Source of the DNA: Fibrobacter sp.
Lineage (GTDB): Bacteria > Fibrobacterota > Fibrobacteria > Fibrobacterales > Fibrobacteraceae
DNA: 64,000 nucleotides
Direction of reading: 5' to 3'
NCBI GenBank assembly: GCA_024398965.1
Contig: JAKSIF010000002.1
Coordinates: forward strand, 146,110 to 210,109
Shown here piece after piece: positions 36,462-43,843 of the stretch. Every line of letters begins with the position of its first letter. Position 1 is the first letter of the stretch. A program made the translations under genes and the position numbers. The notes below the pieces were generated by a model, which ran no database searches, was not told where the DNA came from, and was given only the letters and a program-made list of their open reading frames with translations.

Positions 36462-36554
36462 TCAGAGCGTTCAACAGGCTGCAGCATATTCAAGACAGCC
36501 CGCTGCGGCATTACAACCGCGACGTTCCGCGATGCAAGCGACGTTCCGCAATGC

Positions 36555-36592
36555 AAAAAAAAGACTCCGCGAAAAACGCGGAGCCTTTTTTA
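36555..36592. terminator. Bidirectional rho-independent terminator
   Basis: CTCCGCG and CGCGGAG pair around AAAAA (36565-36583), with an A-run before and a T-run after. It serves the convergent methyltransferase and GltD-like genes. Short GACGTTCCGC words are repeated just upstream. Confidence 0.88.
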
Positions 36593-36610
36593 TAACCTTT
36601 GTTATCCGGA

Positions 36611-38077
36611 TTAGCCCATCAAGGCCTTATGGATAGCGGCAGCAGCCTGGCGGCCGGTCTTCATAGCCAGCACAACAGTCTGAGGACCGTGGAAAGCATC
36701 GCCACCGACGAAGACGTTCTTCACGGTAGTTTCTGCAGTTTCGGGATCCTTCACCACGAAGGTGCCGTTACGGTTGGTTTCCAGAGCCGGAGTGGTATCC
36801 TTCAGTTCGGAAGAAACCTTGCTACCGATGGCGAGAACAACGGTATCGCAATCGATGACATCCTGTTCGCCTTCGACCTTGACCGGCTTGGGACGGCCGT
36901 TTTCATCGGGTTCGCCGAGAACGAACTTATCCAGCTTAGCCTGAGCTACGCGACCATCGGCACCGCCGACGAATTCGGAAGGATTACGGAGTTCCATCAG
37001 TTCCACACCTTCTTCTGCAGCTTCCTTAAGTTCGGCACGGCAGGCAGGCATCTGATCCTTGGTACGGCGATAAACGATACGGACCTTTTCTGCACCAAGA
37101 CGGAATGCCATGCGGGCAGCGTCCATAGCCACGTTACCGCCACCTACGACAACAACGTTCTTGCCGGATTCGATAGCTTCGCCGCGGTTTGCCTTGCGCA
37201 GGTATTCGTCGGCAGCATAGACGCACTTCAGGTCTTCGCCCGGAACGCCTGTCTTGAGAGCCAAGCCTGCACCGTTACCAATGAACACTGCGTCATAGCC
37301 CTGCTTCAAAAGTTCATCAACAGAAACATCCTTACCGACGGTGACGCCAGTACGGACTTCGATACCCATCATAGGCAGGATGGAGTATTCATAGTCGACC
37401 AGCTTCTTGGGCAGACGGAATTCAGGAATACCGTAGCGGAGCACGCCACCCAACTTGTCGTAGGATTCAAAAATGGTCACATCGTGGCCCTGTGCACGCA
37501 GGTCCACAGCGGCGCTAAAGCCTGCAGGACCAGAACCGATAACAGCAACACGCTTGCCAGTTGCAGCAGCAACAGGAACAGGCTTCTTGCCGCCAAGATG
37601 TTCACGTTCGTAGTCGGCGCAGAAACGTTCCAGCTTGCCCATCTTGATACCCTTGTTAGGATCCTTGAGGGTCTTGGTCAAAGCGCAGTTGGCTTCGCAC
37701 TGACGTTCGTGGGGGCAGACGCGGCTGCAGATAGAAATCAAAAGGGATGCGCTACGGAGAATTTCGACGGCACCGGCAACATCGTCGGCAGCCAGCAATT
37801 CCAGGTACTGAGGAATGGGCATGCCAATGGGGCAAGCAGCAGAACAGAACGGCTTCTTACACTTCATGCAACGGCTTGCTTCCACACGAGCCTGGGTCTT
37901 GGTAAAGCCCATGTTGTCTTCTTCCATAGTGGTGCGGCGGGCCATGGGGTCCACTTCACCCACATACTGGGGCTGGATAGCCAACTTGTCCTTCAGGGTC
38001 AAGGTCGGCAGAGCAAGAATGCGGTCCAGTTCAGCCTGGGCAGCGCGATCAAGTTCAGCAGAATCAAGCATACACAA
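36611..38077 (-). CDS. gltD: NADPH-dependent glutamate synthase small subunit-like flavoprotein
   Basis: A 488-residue GltD-type protein that passes electrons from NAD(P)H through FAD and two 4Fe-4S clusters. Cluster cysteines are in CMKCKKPFCSAACPIGMPI and SRVCPHERQCEANC. The FAD site is VAVIGSGPAGFSAA, the NADP site VVVVGGGNVAMDAAR, and the end VFVGGDAFHGPQTVVLAM is typical. No gltB large subunit is adjacent, so it may pair with a distant GltB or another partner. Start at the first or third codon (MCM). Confidence 0.88.
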   Translation of the reverse strand: MCMLDSAELDRAAQAELDRILALPTLTLKDKLAIQPQYVGEVDPMARRTTMEEDNMGFTKTQARVEASRCMKCKKPFCSAACPIGMPIPQYLELLAADDVAGAVEILRSASLLISICSRVCPHERQCEANCALTKTLKDPNKGIKMGKLERFCADYEREHLGGKKPVPVAAATGKRVAVIGSGPAGFSAAVDLRAQGHDVTIFESYDKLGGVLRYGIPEFRLPKKLVDYEYSILPMMGIEVRTGVTVGKDVSVDELLKQGYDAVFIGNGAGLALKTGVPGEDLKCVYAADEYLRKANRGEAIESGKNVVVVGGGNVAMDAARMAFRLGAEKVRIVYRRTKDQMPACRAELKEAAEEGVELMELRNPSEFVGGADGRVAQAKLDKFVLGEPDENGRPKPVKVEGEQDVIDCDTVVLAIGSKVSSELKDTTPALETNRNGTFVVKDPETAETTVKNVFVGGDAFHGPQTVVLAMKTGRQAAAAIHKALMG

Positions 38078-38195
38078 TCCTACGGTTGTACAAACAACCT
38101 ATAAAAAGTTCAAAAATTTGCGGACAAATATAGTTTTTTCAAAAGTTGCGGTAAAAAAATTGTACCTCAAATGGGGGTAAAAGCATCACTACCGA

Positions 38196-39302
38196 CTATG
38201 ATATTCTTTTCTGTGTAATTTTCTTAACGGATTCCAGAATTTTCGTACAGGCGGCCTTTTGCAAGCCACAACAATCGGCAACCGCAAGCATATCGTCTTC
38301 TGAAGGATTCCCATTTCCGTTCACAGTCATTTCATGTTCCGCCTTATCAACAGTCTTCGTTATATCATAAGCAGGAGACAATTTGTAAGAACGAGCTGAC
38401 TCGTCATAAAGGAACGCAAAATTCTTCCCATGGTCATCCTTATTTCCGTAGAAAACATTAAAGGCCATTCTACGAAATACCTCATACATATCAGATTGAT
38501 CTATGCATATTTTTTGTACAACCTGAAACAAATGGCAGTAATCTAAATTCGGAATTCGATGGGAGGTTTCAAGCATGGACGACAAAGAAACCATGTGAAC
38601 TCTATTCGTACCATCCCGGTCAAAACGTTTCGCACCAAAGAATCCCCCATATTTTTTTGACGGGAAAAGTTTGAACTCATTCACATTTATGCCAGCATCT
38701 CGAGCCAACTTATTGGCCTCAAATTCCTTTTTCCCTGCATTCCTAGAATCATAAGAGCACGGAAATTTCACAATCCAGCAATCTTCTCCAACCTTGATGT
38801 GAGCCTTTGGCCTAGCCCCACCGCTTGAACCACCTAGACGGTAGACTTCGTCTAGATTTACATTTTCCATTTCATCATTCCAAATCTTATCGGCTTCTGC
38901 CGCAAGCATATCTAGGTCAAAACGTTCTGGAGTTGACATCTCAGAAAAACTAGGTTCATACTGTAATCCACCCATACCATAATCGTTCACCAAAGCAAGC
39001 CGGGTTAGTGGAGAAACACGATCCGCATTAAATCCCTGCCTGGCAAGCATCCTACGAAATAAAAGTTCTCCCCAGCCATCAGGCAGGGAATCCGCAAACA
39101 CCCCGTAAAGGCCGTTAAACGTTTTCTTATGATTAACAAACACCTTGTTCGTCAACGGAAGAGAAAATGGAGATAAGGCAAAACCATCTTTCAGCCATCC
39201 CTCGTCATACTGAAAACCAATTTCACCAGATAAGTCAGCAAGATAGCCAACTACCCTCCCATTGTATTTTACAGTCAGCTTTTTTACAACCGTCAGTTCC
39301 AT
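38196..39302 (-). CDS. hipA: HipA-family Ser/Thr kinase toxin (short type)
   Basis: A 368-residue HipA-fold kinase, the toxin of a type II toxin-antitoxin pair; relatives phosphorylate aminoacyl-tRNA synthetases and cause growth arrest. The N-terminal subdomain begins LTVKYNGRVVGYLAD. The Gly-rich loop is RLGGSSGGARPKAH, with a Lys in WIVKFP. The catalytic loop is YGNKDDHGKNFAF and the metal motif SPAYDITKT. It overlaps hipB by one base (TAATG). It is shorter than, and clearly different from, the HipA at 41221-42468. Confidence 0.9.
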   Translation of the reverse strand: MELTVVKKLTVKYNGRVVGYLADLSGEIGFQYDEGWLKDGFALSPFSLPLTNKVFVNHKKTFNGLYGVFADSLPDGWGELLFRRMLARQGFNADRVSPLTRLALVNDYGMGGLQYEPSFSEMSTPERFDLDMLAAEADKIWNDEMENVNLDEVYRLGGSSGGARPKAHIKVGEDCWIVKFPCSYDSRNAGKKEFEANKLARDAGINVNEFKLFPSKKYGGFFGAKRFDRDGTNRVHMVSLSSMLETSHRIPNLDYCHLFQVVQKICIDQSDMYEVFRRMAFNVFYGNKDDHGKNFAFLYDESARSYKLSPAYDITKTVDKAEHEMTVNGNGNPSEDDMLAVADCCGLQKAACTKILESVKKITQKRIS

Positions 39303-39586
39303 TACAAGTCCTTCAAATTGGCAACTGCGGGCAATCTAAAAAGCATGTTGAAATCTTCTAGACAATCTAAAGCCATTGCAATTTTTAGCAAGGACTGCAA
39401 AGAAATTTCGCCCAGCAGTTCAAAACGCCGAACAGAAGCGTAGCTAACCCCCGATCGGGAAGCTAAATCCTTCTGGGTTAAATTCATAGACCGCCTACAA
39501 GCCCTCATTCGCGCCACAAGAGCCTCGGTTGCAGCAGGAATCGTCAAAGAATCTACAAAATCGCCAATATCAAATTTTGTTTTCAT
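39302..39586 (-). CDS. hipB: HipB-like HTH antitoxin
   Basis: A 94-residue XRE-type DNA-binding protein. The helix-turn-helix is in NLTQKDLASRSGVSYASVRR (about 36-55). It precedes hipA with a one-base overlap, the normal antitoxin-toxin order. It would neutralise HipA and repress the pair through the inverted repeat just upstream. Confidence 0.85.
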   Translation of the reverse strand: MKTKFDIGDFVDSLTIPAATEALVARMRACRRSMNLTQKDLASRSGVSYASVRRFELLGEISLQSLLKIAMALDCLEDFNMLFRLPAVANLKDL

Positions 39587-39589
39587 ACT

Positions 39590-39644
39590 GCTAAAATATA
39601 AGCAATTATTGAAAGAATTTCAACATTATCGCCAATATTTTAGC
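39590..39644. promoter_or_regulatory. Candidate operator dyad upstream of hipB
   Basis: GCTAAAATAT (39590-39599) and ATATTTTAGC (39635-39644) are perfect 10-bp inverted repeats. Nested at their centre is TTGAAA-GAA-TTTCAA (39609-39623). Both dyads share a centre near 39616 and lie 4 nt from the hipB start codon. Confidence 0.6.
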
Positions 39645-39671
39645 AACACCACCTTTCAAAAACGCAAAATA

Positions 39672-39691
39672 CCCCCCCCCAAAAAAAAAAA
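39672..39691. repeat. Homopolymer C9-A11 tract
   Basis: Nine C followed by eleven A lie between the ORF6N stop (39707) and the hipB operator. The tract is non-coding in the frames I trust. Its length may vary between cells or be a sequencing artefact. Confidence 0.6.
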
Positions 39692-39706
39692 TTAGGAAAC
39701 ACCAAA

Positions 39707-40555
39707 CTAGCACATTTTTTCGTAACTCGTTTTGTAATCCAATACGATATAACGATCATGGAATATACCGCCTGCAGGCCTCCGCTCAAAGGAAATGTCA
39801 GGCCTAGCAGCCTTGAAGTCGTCAATCATTGTTTGAGTCAACGCACAGCCATTCCGCTGATCACTGAAAAGCGTAATCTTAACATTCTGAGCAACACCTC
39901 GCAATAAATCCAGTGTTTTTACGCCAACAAAATCATCAAACAAGAAAATTGACTTCTGAGCCATGCCATAAATCTGCGAGTTAGCGACATCGGCCTCCAG
40001 CTTTTGACCATTCAGAATCAAGTGATGCTTATAGGTAGAAGGATCATGAAAGAATTCCATGACTTTGCCCAGCGATTCTTGGGTTTTCAAAGACTCCACC
40101 TCCAAACGAGCCACATCCGTACGAATTTCCGCAATTTCGTGGGAATGTCGTGCCGTGAGGGTTGCAATTTGAACACAGTTGGAACAACCCAGCAACTGCT
40201 GATTTTCAGCAACAATGTAATCCTTCATGTCCTTGAAAAGACGGACAAGAGCTTTGCTTTGAGCTACTGCCAATGGCCCCCTCAAAACAGACATCAACAT
40301 ATAGATTCCCTGTTCCGTAAATGCATAAGGTCGGAATTTTGAATATTTTCCCTGTTCTAAGGTCGGTTTTTCCGACCTTAGAATTTCATGATATTCTTCT
40401 TTCGTCAACTGAAATCGAAAATCATCATCAAAGCGTTCAATATTAGCTTTAACTTGTTCATTGAAACGCTTCGTCTCATACCCATAAATTTCCGCAAGAT
40501 CGGAATCAAGCATCACCTTTACACCGCGGATGGTGTAAACCTTGCTCTTACGCAC
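39707..40555 (-). CDS. ORF6N-domain protein, copy A (C-terminally truncated)
   Basis: A 282-residue protein with a GTG start in MRKSKVYTIRGVKVMLDSDL. The ORF6N domain (about 5-110) includes DLAEIYGYETKRFNEQVK and PYAFTEQGIYMLMS; such domains occur in phage antirepressor-type regulators. The C-terminal part (about 165-278) ends at FHDRYIVLDYKTSYEKMC. Copy C has about 35 further residues including YHCGPSSKDAG, so copy A is truncated. From about residue 115 on it is nearly identical to copy B, while the N-terminal domain differs. It lies 12 nt after the ligase remnant. Confidence 0.75.
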   Translation of the reverse strand: MRKSKVYTIRGVKVMLDSDLAEIYGYETKRFNEQVKANIERFDDDFRFQLTKEEYHEILRSEKPTLEQGKYSKFRPYAFTEQGIYMLMSVLRGPLAVAQSKALVRLFKDMKDYIVAENQQLLGCSNCVQIATLTARHSHEIAEIRTDVARLEVESLKTQESLGKVMEFFHDPSTYKHHLILNGQKLEADVANSQIYGMAQKSIFLFDDFVGVKTLDLLRGVAQNVKITLFSDQRNGCALTQTMIDDFKAARPDISFERRPAGGIFHDRYIVLDYKTSYEKMC

Positions 40556-40567
40556 ATGAAAACAGAA

Positions 40568-40841
40568 TCACTTCAGCAGAAAATATTTCCACTAGCATAC
40601 AGACCTTTTGCGCGCTCAATCAAGCTGTCCACATTTTATACGGCAGACTTTCGCCACACTCTTCAATAGGAACATGGCTCAACCCAGCAGCATCGCAGAA
40701 CTGCAACAAATCCCCTTCCTTGAATTCGCCTTTTTTAGAAACACATTTCCAGCCAAGTACAGAAACAAGTTCAATACGGTCAGCCCCATCAATAGGTTCC
40801 ACTTTCCAAATTTTTTGAATAGACGCCAGCTTACGTCCCAT
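40568..40841 (-). pseudogene. RNA ligase remnant (internally deleted)
   Basis: This is the RNA ligase of 43844-44890 with about 685 nt removed between codons 45 and 273, and about 90 nt lost near the 3' end. A 1-nt deletion near 40635 shifts the frame after PYK. The first 45 codons (MGRKLASIQKIWKVEPIDGA) and the QFCDAAGLSHVPIEECGE segment are still clear. The KxDG nucleotidyl site is gone, so no ligase activity is possible. Confidence 0.9.
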
Positions 40842-41165
40842 TTTTTTACTCCATTTTTATAAGTCAACAAACCCGCGAAAGCGACATGCCTACGCGACGA
40901 AACACAAATGCAACTCAAGCATTTGCACAAAGATTCATGCACAGCGCACAATACACGCCATGCAAAGCACAATCAACTAGTTCACAATTTTTTACGGGAT
41001 GATTTGCAAACGAGATTGGCAAGGGTATTCCTTGGCGTTACCTGACGCATTGCTGCGTACTCGAGCAGGTCGTGTTCCTGCCAGCTATCCAACCTCACCT
41101 ACAAAAGGGTGAATGAACCCATCTGGGGATGTCTACGCCCCTATCAACGGGATTGTCCAATAACT
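40842..41165 (-). ncRNA. Candidate structured leader RNA, copy A
   Basis: A long stretch with no plausible coding lies between a sigma70-like promoter and the ligase start codon. Bases 40842-41131 are identical by eye to 44891-45180. Hairpins (plus-strand positions): 41125-41141 (GGGG/CCCC), 41107-41120 (GGGT/ACCC), 41065-41081 (GCAGG/CCTGC), 41045-41058 (ACGCA/TGCGT with a GCAA tetraloop on the RNA), 41020-41034 (CAAGG/CCTTG), 40905-40925 (CAAATGC/GCATTTG). I do not recognise a known RNA family. It is retained although the ligase gene behind it is dead. Confidence 0.5.
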
Positions 41166-41171
41166 CAGTTA

Positions 41172-41200
41172 AAGATAATCAGAAAAAAATGAGCTGTCAA
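41172..41200 (-). promoter_or_regulatory. Sigma70-like promoter of module A
   Basis: On the minus strand TTGACA (41200-41195), a 17-nt spacer, and TATCTT (41177-41172). The same boxes and spacing recur at 45249-45221. Initiation near 41165 would give a leader of about 320 nt. Confidence 0.7.
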
Positions 41201-41220
41201 GAGAGTGTTTTATACCGACA

Positions 41221-42468
41221 TTACGCAAGGTTCGTTATATCTCTTTCTTGTACGATCTTTTCGATTTCGTCAATCGTTTCTGCGCATCCGCCAAGACTTT
41301 CATCTTCACGGATTGAAGAAAAACCAAGAAGAACTTTCTTTCTCAAATCCGAATACAAATTCAGAATCACGGACTGTCTTAATTTCAGTTGTTCCGCCAG
41401 GAGAACGAGATCCGCCTTTCTGATTTTATCAATCTCATAATGGTTTCCAATTTTCATGGAAACCTTTCTTGTCAGAGTCGGGTACAGAAGTGTACAGACG
41501 GCATCGTAAATCGGAGATAGCTTCAAGATATCGTCATCATAGAGCAAAGAATAATTTTTCCCGTGAGCGTCGCAGTTGCCAATAACGAGATTAAACAGGA
41601 CGTACTGAATAAAAGCCCGAGCGTCCAAAAGAGGAACTGATGTTCTCTGGCTAATCAGCTGAAAAATATCCGCAATGCCCGGACCACCATCATTCTGATA
41701 TTTTCGATCGCTAAGGATCCCCAAAGCCTGGCACATATCCTCTTGATGTAAACGAACAACAGAATCACCTCTTTTGATTCTATCATAGCGTTCCACCATT
41801 ATGAACGTTTCATCCTGAATTTTCTTCAAAGCTACTTCAGGCACGCTTAGGCCAGAATATTTAGCAAGTTTCACGCACACATATTCATTTACTGCAAGCG
41901 ATGACAATTCTCCCTTGCCCGTCGGTTTGATGATATGTGTCGATGGAGCACCATTCTTTGGGAAATGAAATTTTCCGTCAAAAAAAGCCAGAGGCAACTT
42001 TTCCTGAGCCCCAGCCAAAGAAAGCCTCAATTCTTCATTAGCCTTCAGCAAAGGTCTCGTTTCCGCGTTTTTTATATAACCAAGCAAAATATCTTCTGAC
42101 AGTTCCTCATAATTGTCAGAATCCAACCTGTAAGTCAACTTCTGATTAGGTTCGGCATCTTCTGGCAATACCGAAATAATACCGGCACATTCACCCCCAA
42201 GTTCCTGTAGCAACTTAAGCGTACTCGATTCAGAAACATGAAGATACTCAGAAATTCGGCGTTTCACATCCCCTTCTGGGAGAACTCCTGAGAAAAACGG
42301 CAGACATTCCTTTTGCGAAAACTCACCGGACCTTAATGGAAGTGACATCGAAAGAGAATTTCCATTTTGCCCGACATAGGAATCATCGTAAGCAAACACA
42401 ATCCCTCTATCGGGAGTAGAAAACAAACTACCAGCAAGCTTATTTGCAAAATAAACCTTTAACTTCAT
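41221..42468 (-). CDS. hipA: HipA-family Ser/Thr kinase toxin (classic type)
   Basis: A 415-residue HipA close in layout to E. coli HipA. The N-terminal subdomain is LKVYFANKLAGSLF. The Gly-rich loop LSLAGAQEKLP has Ser150 at the place of the autophosphorylated Ser150 in E. coli HipA. The ATP-binding Lys is in HIIKPTGKG (K181), the catalytic loop is GNCDAHGKNYSLLY and the metal motif SPIYDAV. It overlaps hipB2 by 4 nt. Its last codons (DITNLA, stop) lie inside the duplicated segment that also carries the module A promoter. Confidence 0.92.
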   Translation of the reverse strand: MKLKVYFANKLAGSLFSTPDRGIVFAYDDSYVGQNGNSLSMSLPLRSGEFSQKECLPFFSGVLPEGDVKRRISEYLHVSESSTLKLLQELGGECAGIISVLPEDAEPNQKLTYRLDSDNYEELSEDILLGYIKNAETRPLLKANEELRLSLAGAQEKLPLAFFDGKFHFPKNGAPSTHIIKPTGKGELSSLAVNEYVCVKLAKYSGLSVPEVALKKIQDETFIMVERYDRIKRGDSVVRLHQEDMCQALGILSDRKYQNDGGPGIADIFQLISQRTSVPLLDARAFIQYVLFNLVIGNCDAHGKNYSLLYDDDILKLSPIYDAVCTLLYPTLTRKVSMKIGNHYEIDKIRKADLVLLAEQLKLRQSVILNLYSDLRKKVLLGFSSIREDESLGGCAETIDEIEKIVQERDITNLA

Positions 42469-42686
42469 CGATCATTTTCCCTTTCCACAACATGAAGATT
42501 TAAACCAAGCATTTGCAAAACATGCAGTACTTTATCAAGCTGTAGCGTTTCCTTGCCATTTTCCAGTTCCGAGAAGAAACGAACTCCGACACCACAAAAG
42601 GCCGCGCATTCCGCTTGCGTCAGTTTCAACTGATTTCTTCTTGTTTTCACAGAAATCGAAATATCATTTACTTGTTGCACCTTCAT
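42465..42686 (-). CDS. hipB: HipB-like HTH antitoxin
   Basis: The start at 42686 (MKVQQVNDISISVKTRRNQL) gives 73 residues. The XRE helix-turn-helix is KLTQAECAAFCGVGVRFFSE (about 20-39), followed by ENGKETLQLDKVLHVLQMLG. It overlaps hipA by 4 nt. Two CCCG-type palindromes lie just upstream. Confidence 0.88.
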   Translation of the reverse strand: MKVQQVNDISISVKTRRNQLKLTQAECAAFCGVGVRFFSELENGKETLQLDKVLHVLQMLGLNLHVVERENDR

Positions 42687-42701
42687 GCCCCTAAATATAA
42701 C

Positions 42702-42717
42702 TTTCCCGTACGGGAAA
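42702..42717. promoter_or_regulatory. HipB operator candidate 1
   Basis: TTTCCCGTACGGGAAA is a perfect 16-bp palindrome 15 nt upstream of the hipB2 start codon. Confidence 0.75.
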
Positions 42718-42752
42718 ATCAACATCAAAAGGCAACAATCACGGTAAAATTT

Positions 42753-42766
42753 TTCCCGAACGGGAA
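42753..42766. promoter_or_regulatory. HipB operator candidate 2
   Basis: TTCCCGAACGGGAA repeats operator 1 with a one-base change at the centre. The two centres are 50 bp apart, nearly five helical turns, which suits cooperative binding. Confidence 0.75.
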
Positions 42767-42797
42767 TAATTTGTAACTTTTGCACCTCAAACTAAAC

Positions 42798-42925
42798 TCA
42801 ATCCGCCAACACCTTCTCAATCAGCTCGTGATAGACTTCAGGGTATTCAATGTCGTCTATCGTTGTCACGCGTTTTCCGGCATCTTGAACGCCTTCGGCG
42901 TAGATGGCTGCACTCGGTCATAAAA
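42798..42925 (-). pseudogene. Detached C-terminal tail of ORF6N copy B
   Basis: In the minus strand the codons DAGKRVTTIDDIEYPEVYHE and then LIEKVLAD-stop (ending 42798) continue the family C terminus, as seen in copy C. They are cut off from copy B by a short insertion around 42912-42955 that carries the perfect palindrome AAAATTATGC-AA-GCATAATTTT and brings in an early stop. Confidence 0.75.
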
Positions 42926-43831
42926 TTATGCAAGCATAATTTTGCGACACTCATTTGGCACATCTTTTGAAGATGCTCCACAATGGAACATTTTTTCGTG
43001 ACTCGTTTTGTAATCCAATACGATATAACGATCATGGAATATACCGCCTGCAGGCCTCCGCTCAAAGGAAATGTCAGGCCTAGCAGCCTTGAAGTCGTCA
43101 ATCATTGTTTGAGTCAACGCACAGCCATTCCGCTGATCACTGAAAAGCGTAATCTTAACATTCTGAGCAACACCTCGCAATAAATCCAGTGTTTTTACGC
43201 CAACAAAATCATCAAACAAGAAAATTGACTTCTGAGCCATGCCATAAATCTGCGAGTTAGCGACATCGGCCTCCAACTTTTGCCCATTCAGAATCAAGTG
43301 GTGCTTATAGGTAGAAGGATCGTGGAAAAATTCCATGACCTTGCCCAGGGATTCCTGGGTTTTCTGGGACTCCACCTCCAAACGAGCCACATCCGTGCGA
43401 ATTTCTGCAATTTCGTGGGAATGTCGAGCCGTAAGGGTTGCAATTTGAACACAGTTGGAACAACCCAGCAACTGCTGATTTTCAGATGCTATATAGTCCT
43501 TCATTTCTTTGAAAAGACGGACGATGGCAATGCTTTGCTTAGTAGCTAAATCACCTTTTAGGACCGTCATGAGCATGTAAATGCCCTGCTCCGTAAAGGC
43601 GTAGGGATTGGTTTTCGAATATTTGCCTTGTTCTAGGGTCAAAAATTTTGACCCTAGAATTTTTCGGTATTCATCTCTATCAAGTTGAAACCGAAAATCC
43701 TCTGGAAATTTTTCAGCATTATTCTTAACTTGCTGATTAAAAGCCTTGACCGAATACCCATAAATTTCCGCCAAGTCTGCGTCAAGCATCACTTTTACAC
43801 CGCGGATGGTGTAAACCTTGCTCTTACGCAC
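42926..43831 (-). CDS. ORF6N-domain protein, copy B
   Basis: A 301-residue protein with a GTG start (MRKSKVYTIRGVKVMLDADL), 12 nt after the RNA ligase stop, so probably co-expressed with it. It has the ORF6N domain (about 5-110) and a C-terminal domain with FHDRYIVLDY and FHCGASSKD, resembling one half of a PLD-like H-x-x-D motif. The final ten residues come from a palindromic insertion; the original tail lies just downstream. DNA binding or a nuclease-like role is inferred from family, not shown. Confidence 0.8.
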   Translation of the reverse strand: MRKSKVYTIRGVKVMLDADLAEIYGYSVKAFNQQVKNNAEKFPEDFRFQLDRDEYRKILGSKFLTLEQGKYSKTNPYAFTEQGIYMLMTVLKGDLATKQSIAIVRLFKEMKDYIASENQQLLGCSNCVQIATLTARHSHEIAEIRTDVARLEVESQKTQESLGKVMEFFHDPSTYKHHLILNGQKLEADVANSQIYGMAQKSIFLFDDFVGVKTLDLLRGVAQNVKITLFSDQRNGCALTQTMIDDFKAARPDISFERRPAGGIFHDRYIVLDYKTSHEKMFHCGASSKDVPNECRKIMLA

Positions 43832-43843
43832 ATGAAAACAGAA

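Noticed and set aside
36599..38104. Long plus-strand frame antisense to the GltD-like gene
   Set aside because: A shadow of a conserved flavoprotein gene; no domain seen.
39640..39825. Small frame across the C9-A11 tract
   Set aside because: It is the ORF6N 3' DNA read out of frame plus homopolymer; no protein features.
40842..40972. Cys-rich frame MCFAWRVLCAVHESLCKCLS in the leader RNA region (also at 44891-45021)
   Set aside because: It has no ribosome-binding site, runs into the ligase gene in another frame, and the whole stretch is equally conserved outside the frame, which fits a non-coding RNA better.
41101..41125. tRNA T-arm-like word GGGTTCATTCACCC in the leader
   Set aside because: The loop does not fit the T-loop consensus and no cloverleaf forms around it.
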